Assembly: GCA_001817055.1 (NCBI GenBank)
Contig: MHHP01000011.1
Span: forward strand, 6,437-22,232
DNA from: Candidatus Andersenbacteria bacterium RIFCSPHIGHO2_02_FULL_45_11
GTDB taxonomy: Bacteria; Patescibacteriota; Andersenbacteria; UBA10190
DNA length: 15,796 nt
Reading direction: 5' to 3'
In this document: piece after piece, positions 6,071 through 13,233 of the stretch
Layout: every line of letters begins with the position of its first letter
Position numbering within the stretch: position 1 is the stretch's first letter
Notes under the pieces: model-generated
Told to the model about the DNA's origin: nothing
What the model saw: only the letters and a program-made list of their open reading frames with translations
Databases searched by the model: none
Translations under genes and position numbers: made by a program

Positions 6071-8779
6071 TCAGTATACCGCAATATCGTTCCAGTTGGG
6101 GCCTATACCCACATCAACAATGAGTGGTGCATCAAGCGTAATAACACCCTGCATCGTATCTTTCATAATGCCTGCAAACTCTTTCGCGATTTTTTCAGGT
6201 ACTTCGCATACCAATTCGTCATGCACCGTAAGAACAATCGCAACCTGCGAGTACTTCTCCTGAATGATGGCAAATAACGTAATCATCGCCTTCTTCAAAA
6301 TATCCGCCTCGGTACCCTGAATGGGGAAATTAAACGTGGCGCGCTCTGCAGCGGCACGAATAGCAGGGTTACTAGACTCAAGCTCCGGAACATATTTTCG
6401 CCGCCCAAACATCGTTTCTACATACCCCTTCGTACGCGCAGAAGAAAGAGTTTGCTCAATAAAGGCTTCAATACCACTGTATTCCTTTTTATATCTTTCA
6501 ATAAACGATCTAGCTTCTTCCACACTCACAGAAGCTGCTCTGGCAAAGCTTTGCGGCCCCATTCCATACAACACTCCAAAGTTCAGCGTTTTCGCCTGCC
6601 GGCGCATATCGTCTGTAACATCTGCAAGCTCTACGCCAAACACCAGCGACGCCGTTGCGCGATGGATGTCTTGCCCTGCCCGGAACGCAAACAATAACTT
6701 CGAATCATGCGCCATATGGGCAGCAATACGAAGCTCAAGTTGGGAATAGTCTGCTTGTACAAACATATACCCGTCTCGCGCAACAAATGCTTCTCGAATT
6801 TCACGGCCCAACTCTGTACGCACCGGGATATTTTGTAAATTTGGATTCGTAGCAGATAAGCGCCCCGTTGCCGCAATAGTCTGATTAAATGATGCATAAA
6901 TTCGCCCTGTTTTTTCATCAATAAGGTCTGGAAGTGCGTCCAAATAGGTATTCTTAAGCTTAGAGAGCTCGCGATATTCACTCATGAGCGGAATAATAGG
7001 ATGAGTACCCTGGAGCTTCTCCAGTTCATCCGCTGCAGTAGAGTACCCCGTCTGCGTTTTTTTAATACCAACAGTCGGCAACAGTAAGCGCTCAAACAAA
7101 ATAACCCGCAGCTGCTTTGGTGAATTAATATTAAATGTTTCGCCTGCGGCCGAATATATCTGTTGTTCAATCTCAAAAATCCTCTGTTCAATTTTAGTGC
7201 TCATTCTTTTCAGAACAGCTCGGTCAAGTGCCACCCCCGTTGTTTCCATATGGGCAAGCACGGGGAATAGCGGCAGCTCAATATGCAATAAAACATCGAG
7301 CAATTTTTCTTGGCGCAATTCTGGCAAGAAGAGATCGTGGAGTCGAAGTGCGACCTCCGCATCTTCGCACGCATACCGAGCGAGTGCTTCAAGCGGCACC
7401 TCCCGCATGCTTTTCTGATTTTTCCCAGAGCCAATAAGGTCTGTAATAGGAATAGGGGTGTAATCCAGCTTTTCTTGCGCCAAATCGTCTAGGCCATGAC
7501 TGCGGCTTCCGGAGCGCAACAGATAACTTGCAAGCATGCTATCAAAGACAATCCCCTGCAACGTAATTCCTGATTGCATCAGTACTTCAATATCGTACTT
7601 GAGGTTATGTCCTGTTTTATGAATCTTGGGGTCTTCAAAAAAATCTTTCCATAGCCTTACCCCTTCCGTATCTATGGGTACATACCACGCACGCATCGTT
7701 GCGTCTTTCTCATGAATGGCAAAACTCATACCTATAATAAGACTATTTCGTCCACCAAGCCCATCTGTTTCCGTATCAAACGATACAAGATCCGCACCCG
7801 AAAGCTGCCGCCGCAATGCCTCCTGCTGCGCATCCGACACCGCAATTGCATAATTATCTGGCATTACAATGGCCTCCTTTTTTCCAAAATCGAGTGTTGG
7901 CTGCATACCCTCATTACTTTGAGGCAAACGAGCTAGAAGCGTCCGAAATTCTAGCTTCTGAAATAGTGTGCGCACACGCGTCATATCGTATTCTTTACAT
8001 ACGGCATCTTCCAAATTAAATTCTACTGGAACTTCGCAATGTATCGTGGCCAGCTTACGAGAACTAAACGCATCAGCCTCATTGCCTTGTAAACGCTTTT
8101 GAACACGCGAAGGCAACTCTGCCATGTGCGCAATAATATCTTCCAATGATCCATACTGCGAAACTAAATCTTTCGCAGTTTTAGCACCAATTCCCGCCAC
8201 TCCTTTAATATTATCGGATGCGTCCCCCGCAAGCCCCTTATAATCGGGAACATATTTTGGTTCAAAGCCCCACACTTCGCGCACAACCTCGGGCGTATAC
8301 GAGATAGTGTCTGTTATTCCCTTTTTAAGAGAAAATACCGACGTAGTATCGGTAACAAGCTGGAGTGTATCATTATCACCTGTAATAATGACGATTGGCA
8401 TAACTCCCGCAAACCGCTTTGCAACAGTGCCTATTATATCGTCAGCCTCAAATCCCTTCATTTCAAGAACAGGGATTGAAAACGTGCGAACAATCTCCCG
8501 AACAAGTTCAAATTGCGGAATTAAGTCATCCGCAGGCGCCTTTCGATGTGCCTTATACTCCGCATATTCTTCATGACGAAACGTGGGCCCTTTCATATCA
8601 AAGGCAGCAACCACATGGGTTGGCTTGAGCTGGCTTATCATCTTGAGCAACATAGCCGTAAACCCATATGCAGCATTGGTTGGCATGCCTTCGGGCGTGC
8701 TCATAGGGGGTAATGCATGATACGCGCGGTGAATTAACGCATGGGCATCAATAATCGCCAATTTTTGCTGTTTTGCCAT
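6071..8779 (-). CDS. polA: DNA polymerase I with 5'-nuclease, proofreading and polymerase domains
   Basis: Pol I removes RNA primers and fills gaps in replication and repair. All three domains are present in 902 residues. The 5'-nuclease (about 1-290) has IDAHALIHRAYHALPP, EADDIIG, ITGDNDTLQLV and GDASDNIKGVAGIGAKTA. The 3'-5' exonuclease (about 310-490) keeps the full DEDDy set: D335 and E337 in SFDTETDG, D396 in HNLKYD, Y469 and D473 in YACED. The polymerase domain has motif A VQADYSQLELRIA (D677), motif B RRQAKTLNFGVLYG (F734, the residue type that excludes dideoxynucleotides) and motif C VHDE at 852-855. The start at MAKQQKLAIIDAH fits the family. The gene lies five bases after tsaE and five before the next gene, and ends with TGA. 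Confidence 0.98.
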   Translation of the reverse strand: MAKQQKLAIIDAHALIHRAYHALPPMSTPEGMPTNAAYGFTAMLLKMISQLKPTHVVAAFDMKGPTFRHEEYAEYKAHRKAPADDLIPQFELVREIVRTFSIPVLEMKGFEADDIIGTVAKRFAGVMPIVIITGDNDTLQLVTDTTSVFSLKKGITDTISYTPEVVREVWGFEPKYVPDYKGLAGDASDNIKGVAGIGAKTAKDLVSQYGSLEDIIAHMAELPSRVQKRLQGNEADAFSSRKLATIHCEVPVEFNLEDAVCKEYDMTRVRTLFQKLEFRTLLARLPQSNEGMQPTLDFGKKEAIVMPDNYAIAVSDAQQEALRRQLSGADLVSFDTETDGLGGRNSLIIGMSFAIHEKDATMRAWYVPIDTEGVRLWKDFFEDPKIHKTGHNLKYDIEVLMQSGITLQGIVFDSMLASYLLRSGSRSHGLDDLAQEKLDYTPIPITDLIGSGKNQKSMREVPLEALARYACEDAEVALRLHDLFLPELRQEKLLDVLLHIELPLFPVLAHMETTGVALDRAVLKRMSTKIEQRIFEIEQQIYSAAGETFNINSPKQLRVILFERLLLPTVGIKKTQTGYSTAADELEKLQGTHPIIPLMSEYRELSKLKNTYLDALPDLIDEKTGRIYASFNQTIAATGRLSATNPNLQNIPVRTELGREIREAFVARDGYMFVQADYSQLELRIAAHMAHDSKLLFAFRAGQDIHRATASLVFGVELADVTDDMRRQAKTLNFGVLYGMGPQSFARAASVSVEEARSFIERYKKEYSGIEAFIEQTLSSARTKGYVETMFGRRKYVPELESSNPAIRAAAERATFNFPIQGTEADILKKAMITLFAIIQEKYSQVAIVLTVHDELVCEVPEKIAKEFAGIMKDTMQGVITLDAPLIVDVGIGPNWNDIAVY

Positions 8780-8784
8780 ACGGT

Positions 8785-9261
8785 CTATTGTACCTTATTG
8801 ATTGTAACGATGCGGGCTCTGGTAGTATCTCCTGGTTCAATGAATATCTTCCAGCATCGTGATACTGGCACATACGCTAGTTTTTCTGCCCACTCAATAA
8901 CAACAACTGCTTTGCTTAGGGCAGCAGTATCAATAACTTCTTGAATATATTCGTTGTTCAAGGGCAGTTTCTTTTCCGCCTCTCCCATCCTGTACAAATC
9001 CATATGGATAAGCGTAGCGATATTGGGATTGCCAATAATCGGATATTCACCAACAAGCGTATATGTAGGCGAAGTAATCTTTCCTTCAACCCCAAGTGAT
9101 TTACCCAGAAATTGCGTAAAGGTCGTCTTCCCTGCCCCCAAATTTCCGGAAAACAGAATGACGTCACCAGCCCGCAACTCGTAAGCAAGCCTCCCCGCAA
9201 GCGCAGATAGCTGCTCAAGAGTCTGTATTTGATGTATCCCAATAAGGGAATTTGCGTTCAT
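8785..9261 (-). CDS. tsaE: tRNA threonylcarbamoyladenosine synthesis ATPase TsaE
   Basis: TsaE is the P-loop ATPase that works with TsaB and TsaD to place threonylcarbamoyl on A37 of ANN-decoding tRNAs. The 158-residue length is normal. Diagnostic motifs are all seen: Walker A GNLGAGKT (39-46) followed by TFTQFLGKSLGV, the switch-like SPTYTLVGEY (64-73), HMDLYR (86-91) and VIEWAEKL (121-128). It is the first gene of the minus-strand cluster leading into polA. The start ATG lies six bases after a TAGGAT box, so the transcript is probably leaderless. TsaB and TsaD are not in the window. Confidence 0.96.
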   Translation of the reverse strand: MNANSLIGIHQIQTLEQLSALAGRLAYELRAGDVILFSGNLGAGKTTFTQFLGKSLGVEGKITSPTYTLVGEYPIIGNPNIATLIHMDLYRMGEAEKKLPLNNEYIQEVIDTAALSKAVVVIEWAEKLAYVPVSRCWKIFIEPGDTTRARIVTINKVQ

Positions 9262-9267
9262 AGAGCT

Positions 9268-9296
9268 ATCCTACATGGCAACGCCATACATTTCCA
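9268..9296 (-). promoter_or_regulatory. Promoter of tsaE, placed for a leaderless mRNA
   Basis: Read on the minus strand, TGGAAA (9296-9291), a 17-base spacer and TAGGAT (9273-9268) are followed by six bases and then the tsaE ATG. The -35 box matches TTGACA at four of six positions. The geometry is identical to that of rpsT (17-base spacer, six bases to ATG), again with no Shine-Dalgarno sequence. Prediction only. Confidence 0.6.
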
Positions 9297-9307
9297 CATA
9301 TGCACTG

Positions 9308-9336
9308 TTTCCTTTATTCCAAGTACGGGATAGGAT
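9308..9336 (+). promoter_or_regulatory. Possible promoter of the DHH-like gene
   Basis: TTTCCT (9308-9313), 17 bases and TAGGAT (9331-9336) precede the ATG at 9350 by 13 bases, so the leader would be only about seven bases. The -35 box is poor (three of six). The -10 hexamer is the same as that of the divergent tsaE promoter; the 88 bases between the two ATGs must hold both promoters. Confidence 0.35.
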
Positions 9337-9349
9337 GAAAAGATTTCTT

Positions 9350-10501
9350 ATGAGCCTCCCTGAAACCAAACAAGTAGCAGCGCTACTTACCAAATCCTCC
9401 CCCGTGCTATTGCTCGTGCCAGAAAAACACTCCATTGATGCATTTTCATCCATGATGGCGCTGAGTCTCGCGTTATCTAAAGAGCCAGGAAAAGAAGTAC
9501 ACGCCGTAAGCCCAATGCACGTACCCCAAGAACTGCAGTTTTTACCCGGGTCGTCTCAAGTTAAAACGAGCCCGCAAATGAGGCCGGGTATTATCATTGA
9601 TATTGCAGGAACGGCCCAATTAGCCGATGTACGGCCTCAAGAGTTAAAAGGAGGCACTCGCATCCACCTTCTACTGCATGAAGGCGCAGAAATAACAGCA
9701 GACCTCGTAGAAACACACGTACGGCAACTGCCGTATGATTGCGTTGTGATTTTTGGAGCATCCGACTTAGCAGAAGTTGGGGACCTGTTCACAAACCATG
9801 CAGACTTCTTTTACAACACCCCTGTTATCAACATCGATAATAAGCCGACCAACGAACACTTTGGAACAATTAACGTTGTAGATATTACTGCTTCGTCTAT
9901 TTCAGAAATAACGCACGAATTAATCTTGGCCTTAAACGCTGAATATATTGATTCGGACGTAGCAACGTCATTGTATGCAGGAATCGTAAGCGCAACAGAA
10001 TCATTCCAAAAGCCGTCCACTACTCCCCACGCATTCCAGCTATCGGCAGAACTCATGGATAAAGATGCGCGCACAGACACCGTGATTCAACACCTCGTAA
10101 AAACAAAACCCCTCCCTCTCCTCAAATTAGCCGGCCGAACATATGCACGCCTTCGAAACGATGAACACGGCCAACTGTTTTGGAGTATTTTACGCGACCT
10201 AGACTGCAAAGAGAGCGCGGCAAGCCAGGAGGATATTCCAGCCGTTATGCGCGAACTTACAAACAACATTTCAGGATATAACGCTGCCTTTATTTTGTAT
10301 GAAAATGCCGAAAAACAATACAGTGTGCATTTATCCCTTGGAAAAGGGCTCACAAAACGAAGCAAAGAAATTCAGGAGCAACTTATTGCAAAAAAAGAAA
10401 ACAGCATATTAACGTTCTCGGTTCCCGCAAGTTCGCTTACAGAGGCTGAAGAAAAAGCAGTGCAACAAGTGCGCAGCATCCTGCCAATTGTACGCGGATA
10501 G
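9350..10501 (+). CDS. DHH-family (NrnA/RecJ-like) protein with degenerate active site
   Basis: DHH enzymes are Mn-dependent phosphoesterases for nanoRNA, pAp or cyclic dinucleotides. The order of family motifs is visible in this 383-residue product: HSIDAFSSMMALSLAL (27-42) for HxxxDxDaxgSxxAL; IIIDIAG (81-87); NIDNKPTNEHFG (161-172) for NIDHHxxNxxfG; ITASSISEI (179-187); LYAGIVSATESF (208-219) for LytGixxDTGxF; and a C-terminal DHHA1-like region from about 260. Most metal ligands are replaced: the motif I His and first Asp, both His of DHH (now DNK), and the motif IV Asp (now Ala). The GGGH loop of DHHA1 is absent. It is therefore probably non-catalytic. Start choices are ATG 9275, 9335 or 9350; 9275 leaves no promoter space, and 9350 fits the TAGGAT box best, but 9335 remains possible. 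Confidence 0.75.
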   Translation: MSLPETKQVAALLTKSSPVLLLVPEKHSIDAFSSMMALSLALSKEPGKEVHAVSPMHVPQELQFLPGSSQVKTSPQMRPGIIIDIAGTAQLADVRPQELKGGTRIHLLLHEGAEITADLVETHVRQLPYDCVVIFGASDLAEVGDLFTNHADFFYNTPVINIDNKPTNEHFGTINVVDITASSISEITHELILALNAEYIDSDVATSLYAGIVSATESFQKPSTTPHAFQLSAELMDKDARTDTVIQHLVKTKPLPLLKLAGRTYARLRNDEHGQLFWSILRDLDCKESAASQEDIPAVMRELTNNISGYNAAFILYENAEKQYSVHLSLGKGLTKRSKEIQEQLIAKKENSILTFSVPASSLTEAEEKAVQQVRSILPIVRG

Positions 10502-10502
10502 C

Positions 10503-12185
10503 TTATTCTTGCGAGACTCGCTCTACTTCCTCAAGAGTTGTTTTACGGTCTATAACCTTTAAATACCCGTCTTGCGCAATTGTCGTCATACCGCCTTCCA
10601 AAGCGACGCGCTGAATGTCTTGGCTACTTGCCCCAGAAAGAATCAATTCTTTCATAGTATCTTGCACTGGAAATATCTCGAATGCACCCAACCGGCCACG
10701 ATACCCCGTATTCGCACATGCACCGCACCCCACTGCACGGGCAAACCGAAGAGAAGCATCTTGCAAAATATTCGGATTAAAAATATCTTCTCGCACACCC
10801 TTCATTGCTGCGATAATCCTAGTACGCACTGTTTCGTCGGGTTCATATTCTTGTGCGCACGAGGGGCATAGCACACGCACTAAGCGCTGAGCAATTACAA
10901 GGTTCAGAGATGGCGCGAGCACGTATGGCTTAATGCCCATATCCACAAGACGAGGAATTGCTCCTGCCGCATCGTTTGTGTGAAGGGTAGAAAACACCAA
11001 ATGGCCCGTAAGGGCAGCATGTACGGCAGTTTCTGCAGTTTCAACGTCACGCATTTCACCAACCATAATCATATCTGGATCTTGCCGAAGGATTGAACGA
11101 AGCCCGATTGCAAACGAATACCCCGCATCCGCATCAACCTGCGTTTGCTCTACTCCAGGAATTCGATACTCAATAGGATCCTCCAATGTAATAATTTTTA
11201 ACTCTGCATTATTAACTTCACGCAAAAATGATGCGAGCGTTGTAGTTTTACCCGAACCAGTAGGCCCGGTAATCAAGATCATCCCGTTTACACGCTTCAA
11301 CTCTCGCATTACCACATCCAAGTCTCGCGGCTTCATACCCAGCGCAGCAATCTCGGCAGCTTCCGCCCTCCTATCCAAAAGACGGATTACAATATTTTCA
11401 CCAGTACCACCCGGGAGCGTAGATAAACGCATGTCGTAAGTTTCATCTCCAATACGAAGTACAAAGCTACCATCTTGCGGTACATCCCGCACGTTGAGCT
11501 TGAGGCGGGCCATAACTTTTACGCGGGATAAAATCAGTGCCCATCCTTGGCGATCAAACGTAGCAACATCCTGCAGCACTCCATCGATACGAAAGCGCAA
11601 CCGAGCCTCTTTTTCTTTCGGTTCAACGTGAATGTCTGACGCTCTAAGCCGAACAGCACTAATAACAATAGCGCTTAATATTTCCGTTGGGGGCATACTT
11701 GTAATGCGTAAGCCTAAGTCTTGCAGGTTCTTGAGTTCTGTCGCAAATGCATCAGCCTCTTTTTGGCCGATCTTAAGCTCATCTTGCGGGGCTGTATCTA
11801 GAGCGGCATCTCTACGATATCTGGCAAGGGCAGCAGCAATACTACGGTTAGAAACTACGTACATATGGGGCACATACCCCATTGTCTGCTCCACTTTCTT
11901 TGCAACCTCTTGAGCACCCGCGGATTGAGGGTCTACAGCCCCCACTCGTATATCGGCCCCCTGTTTATAAAACAGAGCAACTTGCGCCGCTTGCGCATCT
12001 TGTTTTGAAATGCGCTCAAGTACATCAGAATCAATCGGAAATACAACCAAATTAATATATGGCAACCCCAATTGCTCTGCTTTTACGCTTGCAAGCCGCT
12101 CTTCTTGGCCCTGGGAAAAAGTTGCCAGCTTGGCAGTTAACTCTTGCTGTCTCTCAGACTCAGAAATAACAGGGTCAAACACCAT
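10503..12185 (-). CDS. GspE/PilB-family secretion/type IV pilus assembly ATPase
   Basis: This hexameric ATPase family powers type IV pilus extension or type II secretion from the cytoplasmic face. In 560 residues one sees an N-terminal T2SSE-N (MshEN-like) domain (about 15-125), then RASDIHVEP (181-189), Walker A GPTGSGKT (307-314), the Asp box IITLEDPIEY (331-340), Walker B DPDMIMVGEMRD (369-380), the His box HLVFSTLHTND (395-405), and two CxxC pairs (C440/C443 and C487/C490) forming the usual zinc site. The family assignment is firm; PilB or GspE cannot be told apart without the other pilus genes, none of which is in the window. The start overlaps the end of yvcK by 11 bases and has a perfect AGGAGG in front. 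Confidence 0.95.
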   Translation of the reverse strand: MVFDPVISESERQQELTAKLATFSQGQEERLASVKAEQLGLPYINLVVFPIDSDVLERISKQDAQAAQVALFYKQGADIRVGAVDPQSAGAQEVAKKVEQTMGYVPHMYVVSNRSIAAALARYRRDAALDTAPQDELKIGQKEADAFATELKNLQDLGLRITSMPPTEILSAIVISAVRLRASDIHVEPKEKEARLRFRIDGVLQDVATFDRQGWALILSRVKVMARLKLNVRDVPQDGSFVLRIGDETYDMRLSTLPGGTGENIVIRLLDRRAEAAEIAALGMKPRDLDVVMRELKRVNGMILITGPTGSGKTTTLASFLREVNNAELKIITLEDPIEYRIPGVEQTQVDADAGYSFAIGLRSILRQDPDMIMVGEMRDVETAETAVHAALTGHLVFSTLHTNDAAGAIPRLVDMGIKPYVLAPSLNLVIAQRLVRVLCPSCAQEYEPDETVRTRIIAAMKGVREDIFNPNILQDASLRFARAVGCGACANTGYRGRLGAFEIFPVQDTMKELILSGASSQDIQRVALEGGMTTIAQDGYLKVIDRKTTLEEVERVSQE

Positions 12186-13203
12186 AGAGCCTCCTAAAAA
12201 TCCCTTCCATTTGCGCTTGATCGTGGACCAGGACTGGCCGAGGAACTACGTCATGTGCCTGCTGTACAACATCCAGCTTACGAACAGCATCAACACGTTC
12301 CAGAGCATATAAATGGTCACCCTCAGAGAAATCTACCCAGGCTTGTCCCGGAACAAGCTCAATAGGAACGCGACCCGTGTTTGCAATAACCACATCAACA
12401 GGCCGCTTTAAGTATGATTCGTACACACGAACAAAATCCTCTCCTGTCCAACCCACGGTATGCAGGGGCGTTGTAAGAAGTGTCATTACAACCGTAATAT
12501 GTGCGCGGCTGTGCATCAACACTTCCGGGTTATCAAGTCCCAGCGACGCAAGCGTCGGAAGTATAGAGCCATACGTATGGCCAGGAGCAATAATAATATG
12601 GGTTGCAACCTCAAGCGCCTTCTTTGCGCGCGGATTAAGCGGCACATCCGCTTCTTCAAACCCAACACGAATATCCTCAGGTTTCCACGAGGGGTCTTCC
12701 TGAACATTTACATTCCAAGAGATAAAATGCTGTCCTCGGCCCAGTATCTTTTGATCTCCATTCTGCACAATTGCCACTTGTTGCGTAAGAGCTTCTAGGG
12801 TTGTGGGTATTACGCCAGTAAATTTCGGAACCTGCAGAACTCGAGCAAATGTTGCGATAGCAGCATCAATATCGGAAGACGTGAGTTCAAGGGCTGCTAA
12901 AAGAGCGTTTCGTAACGTGTGCCCCTGAAAATCCCCATCTGCAAATCGGTACTCGAGCGCTTGTAAAAATTCATCGCCCCGAATATCGCCACGTAGTGCA
13001 CTTAGGGCAAGCAAGCATTTTGTAAGGTCACCCATTGCGCCTACCGCGTACTGTTGCCGAAGCCTCCCCGTAGAACCACCATCATCTGCCATATGGATAA
13101 GGGCATGCAGCGACGAAAGAGACTTGTCGTGTAGCAATGGGAGAAGGGCCTGCAGAAGACGCGATGTTCCGTTGCCGCCCCCTAATACAACAACTTTTTT
13201 CAT
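12175..13203 (-). CDS. yvcK: YvcK/CofD-family protein (gluconeogenesis factor type)
   Basis: YvcK proteins bind UDP-sugars and are needed for normal cell shape and growth on gluconeogenic carbon in Firmicutes; they are paralogues of CofD (2-phospho-L-lactate transferase). The 342-residue product shows the nucleotide-binding start VVVLGGGNGTSRLLQALLPL (4-23), MADDGGSTGRLRQ (38-50), GDLTKCLLALSAL (58-70), FQGHTLRNALLAALE, and VIIANTGRVP-like VVIANTGRVP further on. Without any F420 genes nearby, YvcK is much likelier than CofD. It lies 30 bases after the lamin-tail gene with no visible promoter or Shine-Dalgarno sequence, and overlaps gspE. In Gram-positives it usually sits with rapZ and whiA; neither is here. 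Confidence 0.9.
   Translation of the reverse strand: MKKVVVLGGGNGTSRLLQALLPLLHDKSLSSLHALIHMADDGGSTGRLRQQYAVGAMGDLTKCLLALSALRGDIRGDEFLQALEYRFADGDFQGHTLRNALLAALELTSSDIDAAIATFARVLQVPKFTGVIPTTLEALTQQVAIVQNGDQKILGRGQHFISWNVNVQEDPSWKPEDIRVGFEEADVPLNPRAKKALEVATHIIIAPGHTYGSILPTLASLGLDNPEVLMHSRAHITVVMTLLTTPLHTVGWTGEDFVRVYESYLKRPVDVVIANTGRVPIELVPGQAWVDFSEGDHLYALERVDAVRKLDVVQQAHDVVPRPVLVHDQAQMEGIFRRLYGV
12190..12195 (-). promoter_or_regulatory. Shine-Dalgarno site AGGAGG of gspE
   Basis: Read on the minus strand, AGGAGG is followed by CTCT and ATGGTG. The spacer to the ATG is four bases, which is short; to the GTG codon right behind it the spacer is seven, so the GTG (giving a protein one residue shorter) may be the real start. 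This is the only full-consensus ribosome binding site I found in the window. Confidence 0.7.
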
Positions 13204-13233
13204 AGGAATGGCTTCAAGCGTACAACGATTTGA

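Noticed and set aside
9275..9349. ATG at 9275 as the start of the DHH-like gene
   Set aside because: It leaves only 13 bases to the divergent tsaE start and would put both promoters inside coding sequence; the extra N-terminal residues do not resemble the family.
12175..13203. CofD (F420 biosynthesis) instead of YvcK
   Set aside because: No F420 genes nearby, and the GGGNGTS / ADDGGSTGRLR signature with 342 residues fits YvcK; CofD cannot be fully excluded without a tree.
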